From positions 1 through 64,000 of the forward strand of contig DATGGA010000040.1 of the NCBI GenBank assembly GCA_035308765.1: DNA of 64,000 bases, read 5' to 3'. The stretch comes from RBG-16-66-20 sp035308765. Its GTDB lineage: Bacteria; Pseudomonadota; Gammaproteobacteria; Burkholderiales; SG8-39. The number at the start of each line of letters is the position of its first letter. Position 1 is the first letter of the stretch. The translations under genes and the position numbers were made by a program. The notes below the pieces were generated by a model that did no database searches, was not told the DNA's origin, and saw nothing but the letters and a program-made list of their open reading frames with translations. Shown piece by piece: positions 18,148-27,049 of the stretch.

Positions 18148-20750
18148 GCCTGCCCGAACGCATCCGTATCCTGCTGGTGGAAGACGTCGCCACGGACGCC
18201 GAGATCGAGCTGCGCGAGTTGCGGCGCGCCGGGATGAGCGTAGAACACCGCCTGGTCGACTCCGAGGAGAAATTCAGGCTCGAAATCGGCCGCTTTGCGC
18301 CGCATCTCATCATTTCCGATTTCTCGATGCCGCAATTCGACGGCATGGCCGCGCTTGCGCTGGCGCACGACCTGCATCCGGAAATTCCCTTCCTGTTCGT
18401 GTCCGGAACGATCGGCGAGGAGTACGCGATCCGCGCGCTCAGGAGCGGCGCGACCGATTACGTCCTGAAATCGAATCTGCTGCGCCTGCCGGCGGCGGTC
18501 GAACGCGCGTTGCAGGACGCCCGCGACCGTCGCGCGCGCCGCAAGGCCGAGAAGAAGCTCGCAGAAGCCCGGCAGCGGCTGAACAGCATCTACGAAGCGA
18601 TGCCGGACATGCTGTGGTCGGTCGAAATGCCGAGCGAACGCCTGGTCTACGTCAGTCCCGCAGCGCAGGCGATCTACGGGCACTCGGCCGAGGAATTCAT
18701 TGCCGATCCGGACCTGTGGATCAGCGTGGTCCACCCCGGGGACAGGCCGGCGGTGCTCGCGGCATGGCGTTTGCTGCCAAAGGGCGTGCCGTTCGAGATC
18801 GAGTACCGGGTGCTGCGGCCGAACGGCGTCGTCTCCTGGGTTCACGACCGCGGCCGTCTGATACGCGACGCCGCCGGCGCCGCGGTGCGCATCGACGGTC
18901 TGGCGCGCGACATATCCGAAGCGGTGCGCCAGCGCGAGCGGCTGGCGCGCCTGGGCAGGATCCGCGACCTGCTGGGCGCAGCGAATTCGGCGTTCATGCG
19001 CATCCGGGAGCGGCGGCCGCTGTTCGAGGAGTTCTGCCGCATCGCGGTCGCGCGCGGCGGTTTCGTCCTGGCGCGCGTGGTCGAGTTCGATCGCGCCGGC
19101 AAGTTGTCGATCGGCGCTACCACCGAGCCGGTGGCGGGGCCCTTCCTGGCGGTCGTCGAGGAATACAACCGGGATCCGCAGCGCGCGAACAGCCTGCTCG
19201 CGCACGCGCTGCGCAGCCAACGGGCGACGATCTCGAACGACGTGCGCGGCGACGAGCGCATCCCGGATCGCGTCAGATTGACGGAACAGGGCAACTACTC
19301 GCTGGTGCTTCTGCCGGTGCGCGTGGAGGACGCGGTCGTCGCGGTGGCGATACTGCGCGCGCAGGACCCGAATTTCTTCGACCAGGAGGAGCTGGCGCTG
19401 CTCTCCGAGATGGTCTCCAACCTGGAATTCGCACTGGAGCTGCAGTCGAAGCAGGAGCGGCTGAACTACCTGGCGCTGTACGATCCGCTGACCGAGCTGC
19501 CCAACCGGACCCTGTTCCAGGATCGGCTGACGCAGGCGATCGAGGCGTCGCGCAGGAGCGGGGCGATGCTTTCCCTGACGGTATTCGATATCGAGCGCTT
19601 CAAGGCGATCAACGACACTTTCGGGCAGAGCGCCGGCGACGAAGTGCTGCGCACCTTCGCGCGCCGCCTGCGTGGCGCAGTCGGTGATCTCAATCGCGTC
19701 GCGCGCCTGGGCGGGAACATGTTCGCCGTGATGCGGCCCGCCATACAGGACGCGGCGGACGCCGCCCGGATTCTCTACGAATCGGCGGCCGAGGTCGTCG
19801 GCCGCTCGGTGAACGTGGAAGGCCGCGAGATCCAGATCGCGGCCAAGGCCGGCATCGCGCTTTTCCCGGACGATGGCGCCGACGCGGATTCGCTGTTTCG
19901 CAACGCGGAAGCGTCGCTTAAACGGGCGAAGGAGACGGGGGACAGATTCCTGTTCTATGCGCCGCACATAAATGCGCGGGTCGCCGAACAGGTGGAGCTG
20001 GAGGGGCACCTACGCCGCGCCGTCGAGCAGAGGGAATTGTTTCTGCATTTCCAGCCCAAGATCGAACTGGTTTCAAAGCGCATCGTCGGCCTGGAAGCGT
20101 TGATGCGCTGGGTGGGCCCGGACAAGCGTCTGATGTCGCCTGCGCGCTTCGTTCCGGTCCTCGAGGAAACCGGGCTGATTCAGGTGGCCGGCAGGCAGGC
20201 GCTCGAAATAGCGGCATCGCTGTACCGCGAATGGACGGCGCAAGGGCTGGACGCGCCCCGCATTGCTGTCAATGTCTCGGCCCTGCAACTGCGCCAGCCC
20301 GGTTTCGTCGACGAATTCCGCGGCGCGCTGGGCGGGCCCGGCAACGGTGTCGACCTGGAAATCACTGAAAGCCTGCTGATGCAGGACATCGAGGAGAGCA
20401 TCCGAAAACTTCGCGCCCTGCGCGAGGACGGCGCGAACATCTCGCTCGACGATTTCGGCACGGGCCACTCGTCGCTTGCCTACCTTAGCCGCCTGCCGAT
20501 CGACACCGTGAAGATCGACCGCAGCTTCGTCAATGCCATGACCAGCAGCGCCGATGCGACCAGCATCGTGTCGACCATCATTTCGCTTGCGCAGGCGCTG
20601 CGGCTCAAGGTCGTGGCCGAAGGCGTCGAGACCGAGGAGCAGGCGCAGTTGCTGCGGCTCCTGCGTTGCGACCAGATGCAGGGCTACTTGTTCAGCCCGC
20701 CGCTGCCGCGGGAGAAAATCGAAGAGCTTCTGCGCCGTCCCGGAGTCTGA
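18144..20750 (+). CDS. Receiver-PAS-GAF-GGDEF-EAL protein, probable c-di-GMP phosphodiesterase
   Basis: An 868-residue modular signalling protein. A receiver domain (about 1-125, phosphoacceptor Asp59 in IISDFSMP) is followed by PAS/PAC (about 145-265), GAF (about 280-425), GGDEF-like (about 440-600) and EAL (about 610-860). The cyclase signature is degenerate: GGNMF at residues 523-527 replaces GGDEF, so synthesis is unlikely. The EAL domain looks intact: EALMRW from Glu651, EITESLLM, DDFGTGHSSLAYL and VKIDRSFV. The likely output is phosphorylation-controlled c-di-GMP breakdown, with the GGDEF domain as a possible GTP sensor. It is the last gene of the coupled kinase cassette. Confidence 0.92.
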   Translation: MSLPERIRILLVEDVATDAEIELRELRRAGMSVEHRLVDSEEKFRLEIGRFAPHLIISDFSMPQFDGMAALALAHDLHPEIPFLFVSGTIGEEYAIRALRSGATDYVLKSNLLRLPAAVERALQDARDRRARRKAEKKLAEARQRLNSIYEAMPDMLWSVEMPSERLVYVSPAAQAIYGHSAEEFIADPDLWISVVHPGDRPAVLAAWRLLPKGVPFEIEYRVLRPNGVVSWVHDRGRLIRDAAGAAVRIDGLARDISEAVRQRERLARLGRIRDLLGAANSAFMRIRERRPLFEEFCRIAVARGGFVLARVVEFDRAGKLSIGATTEPVAGPFLAVVEEYNRDPQRANSLLAHALRSQRATISNDVRGDERIPDRVRLTEQGNYSLVLLPVRVEDAVVAVAILRAQDPNFFDQEELALLSEMVSNLEFALELQSKQERLNYLALYDPLTELPNRTLFQDRLTQAIEASRRSGAMLSLTVFDIERFKAINDTFGQSAGDEVLRTFARRLRGAVGDLNRVARLGGNMFAVMRPAIQDAADAARILYESAAEVVGRSVNVEGREIQIAAKAGIALFPDDGADADSLFRNAEASLKRAKETGDRFLFYAPHINARVAEQVELEGHLRRAVEQRELFLHFQPKIELVSKRIVGLEALMRWVGPDKRLMSPARFVPVLEETGLIQVAGRQALEIAASLYREWTAQGLDAPRIAVNVSALQLRQPGFVDEFRGALGGPGNGVDLEITESLLMQDIEESIRKLRALREDGANISLDDFGTGHSSLAYLSRLPIDTVKIDRSFVNAMTSSADATSIVSTIISLAQALRLKVVAEGVETEEQAQLLRLLRCDQMQGYLFSPPLPREKIEELLRRPGV

Positions 20751-20773
20751 AGCCTCTCGCCGCCCGGTAAGGG

Positions 20774-20779
20774 TAAAAT
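20774..20779 (+). promoter_or_regulatory. Possible -10 element upstream of hemA
   Basis: TAAAAT in an otherwise GC-rich 62-bp gap, 33 bp before the hemA ATG. No convincing -35 is present. Confidence 0.3.
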
Positions 20780-20812
20780 GGCGGCGAAACAAGCGCTTGC
20801 ATACCCGGTGTC

Positions 20813-22057
20813 ATGACCATATTCGCACTCGGCCTCAACCACCATACTGCGCCGCTCGCCGTGCGCGAGCGGGTGGTATTCGACCTCGAGCGCCTGAGCG
20901 AGGCGCTCGGCGAGGCAAAGCGCGTGCTCGCGCCGGAGGCCGCGATCCTGTCGACCTGCAACCGCACTGAGCTCTACCTGTCCGGCGAGCCGTCGCAAGC
21001 GGCCGCGAACTGGCTGGCGCAATATCACCGCGTCGACCCGGTCGAACTCTCCCCCTACCTTTACACGTTGCCGCGCGAGCAGGCGGTGCGGCACGCGTTC
21101 CGCGTCGCTTCGGGGCTGGACTCGATGGTGCTGGGCGAGCCGGAAATCCTCGGCCAGATGAAGGACGCAGCGCGTTCGGCCGAGGCCGCGGGCACGCTGG
21201 GCGCGGTGCTGAACAAGCTCTTCCAGCGGTCCTTCGCGGTGGCCAAGGAAGTGCGCTCCACCACGCAGGTCGGCGCCAACAGCGTTTCCATGGCGGCCGC
21301 GGCGGTGAAGCTGGCGGCGCGGATTTTCCCGTCGCTCAAGGACCAGAAGGTGCTGTTCATCGGCGCCGGCGAGATGATCGAACTGTGCGCGACGCATTTT
21401 GCGGCGCAGGCACCGGCGCGCATCGCGGTCGCCAACCGGACCCTGGAGCGCGCCCAGGCGCTGGCGCACCGCTTCAATGCGCGCGCGATAGAACTGCGCG
21501 AGCTGGCAGCGCATCTGCACGAGTACGACGTGGTGGTTTCCTGCACCGCGAGCTCGCTGCCGATTCTCGGCAAGGGGCTGGCCGAGCGCGCGCTCAAGGC
21601 GCGGCGGCGGCAGCCGATGTTCATGGTCGATCTCGCGGTGCCGCGCGACATCGAGCCCGAAGTCGGCGAGCTGGACGACGTGTTCCTCTACACCATCGAT
21701 GACCTGCAGGGCATCGTGCAGGGCAACCTCGATGCGCGCCGTTCGGCGGTCGAGCAGGCCGAGGCGATCATCGACACCCAGGTCGGACAGTTCATGCACT
21801 GGATGCAGGTGCGGGAATCCGTGCCGCTGATCCGCGCGCTGCGCGACCAGGCCGAGGACACGCGCAGAAACGAGGTCGAGCGCGCGCTCAAGCTGCTTGC
21901 CAGGGGCGAAGATCCGAAGCAGGTGCTCGAAACGCTGTCCCAGGGCCTCACCAACAAGTTGATGCACGCGCCGACGCAGGCGCTGAACGAAGCCACCGGA
22001 GAGGAGCGCCGGACGCTCGCCGGCACGCTTGCGCGCCTGTTCCGAATTCGTACTTGA
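20813..22057 (+). CDS. hemA: Glutamyl-tRNA reductase HemA
   Basis: A 414-residue enzyme that reduces glutamyl-tRNA(Glu) to glutamate-1-semialdehyde with NADPH, the first committed step of C5-pathway tetrapyrrole synthesis. The catalytic Cys49 is in ILSTCNRTELY. The N-terminal GLNHHTAPLAVRE, the GLDSMVLGEPEILGQMK block, and the nucleotide-binding VLFIGAGEMIELCATHF are all present. A dimerisation helix ends the protein. It heads a compact hemA-prfA-prmC-grxD run, as is common in proteobacteria. Confidence 0.97.
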   Translation: MTIFALGLNHHTAPLAVRERVVFDLERLSEALGEAKRVLAPEAAILSTCNRTELYLSGEPSQAAANWLAQYHRVDPVELSPYLYTLPREQAVRHAFRVASGLDSMVLGEPEILGQMKDAARSAEAAGTLGAVLNKLFQRSFAVAKEVRSTTQVGANSVSMAAAAVKLAARIFPSLKDQKVLFIGAGEMIELCATHFAAQAPARIAVANRTLERAQALAHRFNARAIELRELAAHLHEYDVVVSCTASSLPILGKGLAERALKARRRQPMFMVDLAVPRDIEPEVGELDDVFLYTIDDLQGIVQGNLDARRSAVEQAEAIIDTQVGQFMHWMQVRESVPLIRALRDQAEDTRRNEVERALKLLARGEDPKQVLETLSQGLTNKLMHAPTQALNEATGEERRTLAGTLARLFRIRT

Positions 22058-22067
22058 AACTGCGGCC

Positions 22068-23153
22068 TTGAAACCCTCGCTGCGCGCCAAGCTCGACAGC
22101 CAGGCGAAGAGGCTGGAGGAGCTGAACCAGCTGCTGTCGGCCGAGAAGGCGACGCGCGACATGGGGGAATTCCGCAAACTGTCGCGCGAGCACTCCGATC
22201 TCACGTCGCTGGCCGGCCTCTACGGGCGCTACCAGGAAGCGGAGCGGGATGCCGCCGCTGCGCGCGACATGACTTCCGACCCGTCCATGAAGGGTTTCGC
22301 CGACGAGGAGATGAAGACGGCGCAGGCGGCGATGGACAAGCTTGAAGCCGAACTGCAGGCGGCGCTGCTGCCGCGGGACCCCAACGACGACCGCAACATC
22401 TTCCTCGAAGTGCGCGCCGGCACGGGCGGCGACGAGTCGGGGCTGTTCGCCGGCGACTTGTTCCGCATGTACACACGCTACGCTGAGCGTCAGGGCTGGA
22501 AGGTGGAGCTGATCTCGGAGAGCCCCTCGGAACTAGGTGGCTACAAGGAAGTGGTGGCGCGCATCGCGGGGCAGGGCGCGTACTCGAAGCTGAAATTCGA
22601 ATCGGGCGGCCATCGCGTGCAGCGCGTGCCCGAGACAGAGACGCAGGGGCGCATCCACACCTCGGCCTGTACCGTCGCAGTCCTGCCCGAGGCAGACGCG
22701 GTCGGCGAGGTGGTGCTCAACCCCGCCGAATTGCGCATCGACACCTACCGTGCCTCGGGCGCCGGCGGCCAGCACGTCAACAAGACCGATTCGGCGATCC
22801 GTATCACGCACCTGCCGACGGGCATCGTGGTCGAGTGCCAGGACTCGCGCTCGCAGCACAAGAACCGCGAGCGCGCGATGTCGGTGCTTGCGGCGCGCAT
22901 CAAGGACAAGCAGGAGAAGGAACTGGCGGCGAAAACCGCTTCGGCTCGCAAGTCGCTGATCGGCTCGGGCGACCGCTCGGAGCGCATCCGCACCTACAAC
23001 TTCCCGCAGGGCCGCGTTACCGACCACCGCATCAACCTGACCCTGTACAAGATCGAGCGCATCATGGACGGCGAACTGGACGACATCGTCACTGCGCTCG
23101 CCGCCGAGCACCAGACCGAGCTGCTCGAGCAGCTCGCCGAAAAGGCGGCATGA
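22068..23153 (+). CDS. prfA: Peptide chain release factor 1
   Basis: RF1 recognises UAA and UAG and triggers peptidyl-tRNA hydrolysis. The protein is 361 residues, the normal size, with GGQ (about residues 233-235) in RASGAGGQHVNKTDSA. The anticodon-like PxT region is around VPETETQGRIHTSA. The start is taken as the TTG at 22068, because family sequence begins KPSLRAKLDS immediately after it; another TTG at 22029 would overlap hemA and add unrelated residues. No strong ribosome-binding site is visible. The stop overlaps the prmC start as ATGA, so the factor and its modifying enzyme are coupled. Confidence 0.95.
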   Translation: MKPSLRAKLDSQAKRLEELNQLLSAEKATRDMGEFRKLSREHSDLTSLAGLYGRYQEAERDAAAARDMTSDPSMKGFADEEMKTAQAAMDKLEAELQAALLPRDPNDDRNIFLEVRAGTGGDESGLFAGDLFRMYTRYAERQGWKVELISESPSELGGYKEVVARIAGQGAYSKLKFESGGHRVQRVPETETQGRIHTSACTVAVLPEADAVGEVVLNPAELRIDTYRASGAGGQHVNKTDSAIRITHLPTGIVVECQDSRSQHKNRERAMSVLAARIKDKQEKELAAKTASARKSLIGSGDRSERIRTYNFPQGRVTDHRINLTLYKIERIMDGELDDIVTALAAEHQTELLEQLAEKAA

Positions 23154-23941
23154 CCGTTTCGGAGGCGATCGCGACATCGGGTATCGATGCGCGTGAGGCA
23201 AGACTGCTGCTTGCCGAGATTTGCGGGTTCTCGCAGGCCAGCCTGGCCGCTTCGCCGGAGCAGGACATTCCCTTCGAAGTCGAGAATGCGTTTTTTGAAT
23301 TTTCCGAACGCAGAAAAAAGGGCGAGCCCGTCGCGTATATCCTCGGCCGCAGGGAGTTCTACGGCCTCGAACTTTCGGTCAATCCGTCGGTGCTGATCCC
23401 GCGGCCCGAAACCGAGCTGCTGGTCGATCTCGCGCTGGAGAAGAAACCGGTGTCCATGCTCGACCTGGGCACCGGCTCCGGCGCGATCGCGCTGGCGGTG
23501 AAATTCAACAGGCCGGAAGTCCGGATGGTCGCGGTCGAAGCGGATCTGTCGGCGCTGCTCACCGCGCAGCGCAATGCAGCCAGGCTGAATCTGGAGATCG
23601 ATTTCCGCCACGGCCGCTGGTTCGCGCCCGTCGCGGGCGAGCGCTTCGACATCGTCGTTTCCAATCCGCCCTACATCGCGAGCGGCGACCCGCACCTCGA
23701 AGACCTGCGATACGAACCAAACGGGGCGCTGGTGAGCGGACCGGATGGCCTTGATTCGATCAGGGAGATTGCGCGGGCCGCCCCTGTCCATCTCGCTCCG
23801 GGGGCCTGGCTGCTGCTGGAACACGGCCGGGGCCAGGAAGCCGCAGTCAGGGACCTGCTTGCGGCAGCGGGGCTTGAATCGATCGTCACCTGGCCCGATC
23901 TGGCAGGCATTGCCCGCGTCTCGGGCGGAAAGCTAAAATGA
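23150..23941 (+). CDS. prmC: Release factor glutamine methyltransferase PrmC
   Basis: A 263-residue SAM-dependent methyltransferase that methylates the Gln of the GGQ motif in RF1 and RF2. The N-terminal helical domain ends in PVAYILGRREFYGL. The SAM site is LDLGTGSGAIALA, and the catalytic NPPY motif is at about residues 172-175 (VSNPPYIASG). The start overlaps the prfA stop and the stop overlaps the grxD start, both as ATGA. Confidence 0.96.
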   Translation: MTVSEAIATSGIDAREARLLLAEICGFSQASLAASPEQDIPFEVENAFFEFSERRKKGEPVAYILGRREFYGLELSVNPSVLIPRPETELLVDLALEKKPVSMLDLGTGSGAIALAVKFNRPEVRMVAVEADLSALLTAQRNAARLNLEIDFRHGRWFAPVAGERFDIVVSNPPYIASGDPHLEDLRYEPNGALVSGPDGLDSIREIARAAPVHLAPGAWLLLEHGRGQEAAVRDLLAAAGLESIVTWPDLAGIARVSGGKLK

Positions 23942-24270
23942 CGCCTATGGATACTCAAGACAAGATCAAGCAGCAGGTGACCGCCAACCCCGTGGTGCTC
24001 TACATGAAGGGCACGCCGCAGTTTCCGCAATGCGGCTTTTCCGCGCTCGCGGTGCAGGCGCTGAATGCCTGCGGCGTGACGAGTTTCTTCAGCGTCAACG
24101 TGCTGGAGAATCCCGACATCCGCCAGGGGATCAAGGATTACGCCAACTGGCCCACGATCCCGCAGCTCTACGTGAAGGGCGAGTTCGTCGGCGGCTCTGA
24201 CATCGTCAAAGAGATGTACCAGTCGGGCGAGCTGCAGAAGCTGCTGGAGGATGTGAAGCAGCAGGCGTAG
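23938..24270 (+). CDS. grxD: Monothiol glutaredoxin (Grx4 family)
   Basis: A 110-residue CGFS-type glutaredoxin that carries and delivers [2Fe-2S] clusters. The active-site Cys32 is in FPQCGFSALAVQAL, with LYMKGTPQ before and WPTIPQLYVKGEFVGGSDI (glutathione-binding cis-Pro region) after. The ATG at 23938 is preferred because GGAA sits 7 bp before it and it overlaps the prmC stop. A second ATG at 23947 matches the usual family start better but lacks a ribosome-binding site. It converges on the kinase-cNMP gene. Confidence 0.95.
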   Translation: MTPMDTQDKIKQQVTANPVVLYMKGTPQFPQCGFSALAVQALNACGVTSFFSVNVLENPDIRQGIKDYANWPTIPQLYVKGEFVGGSDIVKEMYQSGELQKLLEDVKQQA

Positions 24271-24277
24271 CAGCGCA

Positions 24278-24293
24278 GGGCGTTCAGACGCCC
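24278..24293. terminator. Hairpin between convergent grxD and kinase genes
   Basis: GGGCGT, loop TCAG, ACGCCC is a 6-bp perfect stem in the 13-bp gap between the convergent genes, with the kinase stop codon in the loop. There is no T tract, so it is a weak candidate for a bidirectional terminator. Confidence 0.3.
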
Positions 24294-25588
24294 GACAGGC
24301 GGATGTTGGCCATAGACAGCCGCTCGACCAGGATTTCCATGAAGGCGCGGTCGAACTTGTGCCGGCAGGCGTCCGAGGCCTGAGCCAGCTTCTCGGTCGG
24401 CACCGAGACGATCTTGCAGTCGCTCATCACGGTGACGTCGGCGCCGCGCACGTGCGCCCCTTTCTGCAGGTAGGCCATTTCGCCGAAGCATTCCCCGGCG
24501 CGCAGCAGGTTGAGCAGCTTGTTGCGCTTGGTCACTTTTACCTGGCCGTCGGCCAGCAGGCAGAAGTAGTCGCCGTGCTCGCCTTCCTTCATGATGACGT
24601 CGCCGGCGCGCGCATGGCGCCAGGCGGAAATGCGCGCCACCTCCCAGAGTTCGGCGTCCGAGAAATTCTCGAAGAAGGGCAGCGCGCGCAGGGTTTCGAA
24701 CTTGTCCGAATCGGCAAATTGCTGCCCGCCCGCCGACAGCCCGCCGGCGGCCGCCTCGCCGCGGAAAACCGCGGCCAGATCCAGCGAGAATTCCTCCCAC
24801 TCGGAGTAGCGGTGCTCCAGGTCCTTCGCCATCGCGCGCCGCACGATGTTGTCGATCGCCTGCGGGATCTGGTTGCGGTAGGCGGAGGGCGGCAGCGGCT
24901 CGACGTTGGTGATCTGGTAGATCAGGCTGAAATTGTTCGAGGCCTGGAACGGCAGCCTGCCGGCCAGCAGGTGATACAAGACCACGCCCATGGAATAGAT
25001 GTCCGTGCGGTGGTCCAGCGGGTGTTCCTTGACCTGCTGCGGCGACATGTAGGAAGGCGAGCCGATGGCGGAGATCTGGGTGGAGTCGCCGCTCGCGATC
25101 AGCGCCGCGCCGAAGTCCGAGATTTTCACGTCGGTCTCGCCCGCGTATAGGATGTTGGCCGGTTTGATGTCGCGGTGCGTGATGCCCATCTTGTGCGCGA
25201 ATTCGAGCGCGCGCGTGCACTTGAACACGATCTCGACCGCCTTGTCGATCGGCAGCAAATGCTCGGGCGAGCAGAATCTCTCCAGCGTGCCGCCGTCGAC
25301 GTATTCCATCACGATGTAATGCATCGCCTCGTCGGCCACCGCGTCGTAGATCTGGCAGATGTGGGGATGCTTGAGCTTGCCCGCGAGCGAGGCCTCGGTG
25401 ACGAACAGCTTCTTGTAGAGTCTGCCGTGTTCCGGGTCGTTGAACAGCGCGGTGGAAACGAGTTTTACCGCGACATTGCGCTTGGCGAAGGTGTCGTGGC
25501 AGAGATAGACCTCGGAGGTCGCTCCCGAGCCGAGGTGGCGCTCGACCGGATACTTTCCGATCTGCTGCAGCTCGAGCGGACCGGCCAC
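24284..25588 (-). CDS. Ser/Thr protein kinase fused to a cyclic-nucleotide-binding domain
   Basis: A 434-residue cytoplasmic protein. A complete Hanks-type kinase domain (about 12-275) has the Gly-rich loop LGSGATSEVYL, Lys42 in VAVKL, catalytic Asp140 in THRDIKPANI, Asp158 in SDFG, and the P+1 region SPSYMSPQQ. It is followed by a cNMP-binding fold (about 300-425) with the phosphate cassette FGEMAYLQKGAHVRGAD. No transmembrane segment is seen. The arrangement suggests a kinase gated by cAMP or cGMP, analogous to eukaryotic PKG but with domain order reversed. It lies 10 bp downstream of argH and may be co-transcribed. Its substrates are unknown. Confidence 0.92.
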   Translation of the reverse strand: MAGPLELQQIGKYPVERHLGSGATSEVYLCHDTFAKRNVAVKLVSTALFNDPEHGRLYKKLFVTEASLAGKLKHPHICQIYDAVADEAMHYIVMEYVDGGTLERFCSPEHLLPIDKAVEIVFKCTRALEFAHKMGITHRDIKPANILYAGETDVKISDFGAALIASGDSTQISAIGSPSYMSPQQVKEHPLDHRTDIYSMGVVLYHLLAGRLPFQASNNFSLIYQITNVEPLPPSAYRNQIPQAIDNIVRRAMAKDLEHRYSEWEEFSLDLAAVFRGEAAAGGLSAGGQQFADSDKFETLRALPFFENFSDAELWEVARISAWRHARAGDVIMKEGEHGDYFCLLADGQVKVTKRNKLLNLLRAGECFGEMAYLQKGAHVRGADVTVMSDCKIVSVPTEKLAQASDACRHKFDRAFMEILVERLSMANIRLSGV

Positions 25589-25598
25589 GATCGGGTCT

Positions 25599-26999
25599 CT
25601 AGCGCAGGCGCTTGCGCGCCCGTGCGATAGCTGCTTTGACCTGCGCCGGCGCGGTGCCGCCGATATGGTTGCGGGCCGCGACCGAGCCTTCCAGCGTGAG
25701 CGAACGGAACACGTCGGCGCCGATGGCGAACGAAAAACGCTTCAGCGTCTTCAGCGGCAGCTCGGCGAGATCGCAGCCGGCCGCCTCCGCCGCGCGCACC
25801 GCGCGCGCCACCGCTTCGTGCGCGTCGCGGAACGGCACGCCCTTGCGCACCAGGTAGTCGGCGAGGTCGGTTGCGGTGGCGTGGCCTTCGAGCGCCGCCG
25901 CGCGCATGGCCTTCGCCTGCGGCCGCAGTCCGGCGACCAGCGCGGCGAACGCCTGCAGCGAATCCCTCAGCGTGTCCACGGTGTCGAACAACGGCTCCTT
26001 GTCTTCCTGGTTGTCCTTGTTGTACGCCAGCGGCTGACCTTTCATCAGCGCGAGCAGAGCGACCAGGTGGCCGATGACGCGGCCGCTCTTGCCGCGCACC
26101 AGTTCGGGCACGTCCGGATTGCGCTTCTGCGGCATGATCGAACTGCCGGTGCAGAAGCGGTCGGGAATTTTCACGAAGCCGAAGCGCGGATTCATCCAGA
26201 GGATCAGCTCCTCGGCGAAGCGCGACAGGTGCACCATCGCCAGCGCGGCGCAGGCCGTGAACTCGATGGCAAAGTCACGGTCCGAGACGGCGTCGATGGA
26301 GTTTTCGCTCACGCCCTCGAAGCCCAGCTCGCGCGCGACGCTTTCGCGGTCGATCGGGAAGGTGGTGCCGGCAAGCGCCGCAGCGCCCAGCGGCAGCACG
26401 TTGACGCGCCTGCGGCAATCGGCGAGCCGCGCCCGGTCGCGTTCGAACATCGCGGCGTAGGCGAGCAGGTGGTGGCCGAATGTCACGGGCTGCGCGACCT
26501 GCAGGTGCGTGAACCCCGGCATTACGAGGGATGCGTGGCGCGCCGCCTGCGCAAGCAGCGCCGCTTCGAGCTCGGCCAGCCGTTTCGCGATGTCGTCGAT
26601 CTCGTCGCGCAGCCACAGGCGCAGGTCGGTCGCCACCTGGTCGTTGCGCGAGCGCGCGGTGTGCAGCCGCTTGCCGGAGCTGCCGGCGAGCTCCGTCAGG
26701 CGCCGCTCGATGCCGGAGTGCACGTCTTCGTCCTCGATCGACCAGGCGAACTTGCCGGCGTGGATCTCGGCGCGGGTTTTCGCCAGGCCGCTTTCGATCG
26801 CCTTCTGGTCCGTGCGCGTGATCACCCCGCGCGCCGCGAGCATGCGTGCGTGCGCAAGCGACCCCTTGATGTCGTGCATCGCGAGGCGCCGGTCGAAGGG
26901 CAGGGAGGCCGTAAAGCGCTGTGCGAACGCGTCCACCGGCTCACCGAAGCGGCCGGACCAGGCCTTCGCTTTCTTGCGCTTGGACGCCGGCTTGACCAT
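25599..26999 (-). CDS. argH: Argininosuccinate lyase
   Basis: A 466-residue enzyme of the fumarase/aspartase superfamily that splits argininosuccinate into arginine and fumarate. The signature GSSIMPQKRNPDVPELVRGK is intact. The substrate-binding RLHTARSRNDQVATD and AWSGRF N-terminal blocks are also present. The ATG at 26999 gives the family start (MVKPASKRKKAKAWSGRF); sequence further upstream belongs to the intergenic region. It is divergent from algZ, with a tandem 14-bp repeat immediately upstream of its start codon. The argH/algZ adjacency is conserved in pseudomonads and many betaproteobacteria. Confidence 0.96.
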   Translation of the reverse strand: MVKPASKRKKAKAWSGRFGEPVDAFAQRFTASLPFDRRLAMHDIKGSLAHARMLAARGVITRTDQKAIESGLAKTRAEIHAGKFAWSIEDEDVHSGIERRLTELAGSSGKRLHTARSRNDQVATDLRLWLRDEIDDIAKRLAELEAALLAQAARHASLVMPGFTHLQVAQPVTFGHHLLAYAAMFERDRARLADCRRRVNVLPLGAAALAGTTFPIDRESVARELGFEGVSENSIDAVSDRDFAIEFTACAALAMVHLSRFAEELILWMNPRFGFVKIPDRFCTGSSIMPQKRNPDVPELVRGKSGRVIGHLVALLALMKGQPLAYNKDNQEDKEPLFDTVDTLRDSLQAFAALVAGLRPQAKAMRAAALEGHATATDLADYLVRKGVPFRDAHEAVARAVRAAEAAGCDLAELPLKTLKRFSFAIGADVFRSLTLEGSVAARNHIGGTAPAQVKAAIARARKRLR

Positions 27000-27000
27000 A

Positions 27001-27028
27001 GGGAATAAAATGCAGGGAATAGAATGCG
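27001..27028. repeat. 14-bp tandem repeat in the argH-algZ intergenic region
   Basis: GGGAATAAAATGCA (27001-27014) followed directly by GGGAATAGAATGCG (27015-27028), 12 of 14 identical. It ends one base from the argH initiator codon, and neither copy supplies a Shine-Dalgarno for argH. It could be part of the divergent promoter or a slippage duplication. Confidence 0.7.
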
Positions 27029-27049
27029 GTTTAAGACCGCTCGCTAACA

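Noticed and set aside
18144..20750. Calling the long signalling protein a diguanylate cyclase
   Set aside because: The signature is GGNMF, lacking the metal-binding Asp and Glu of GGDEF; only the EAL domain appears catalytic.
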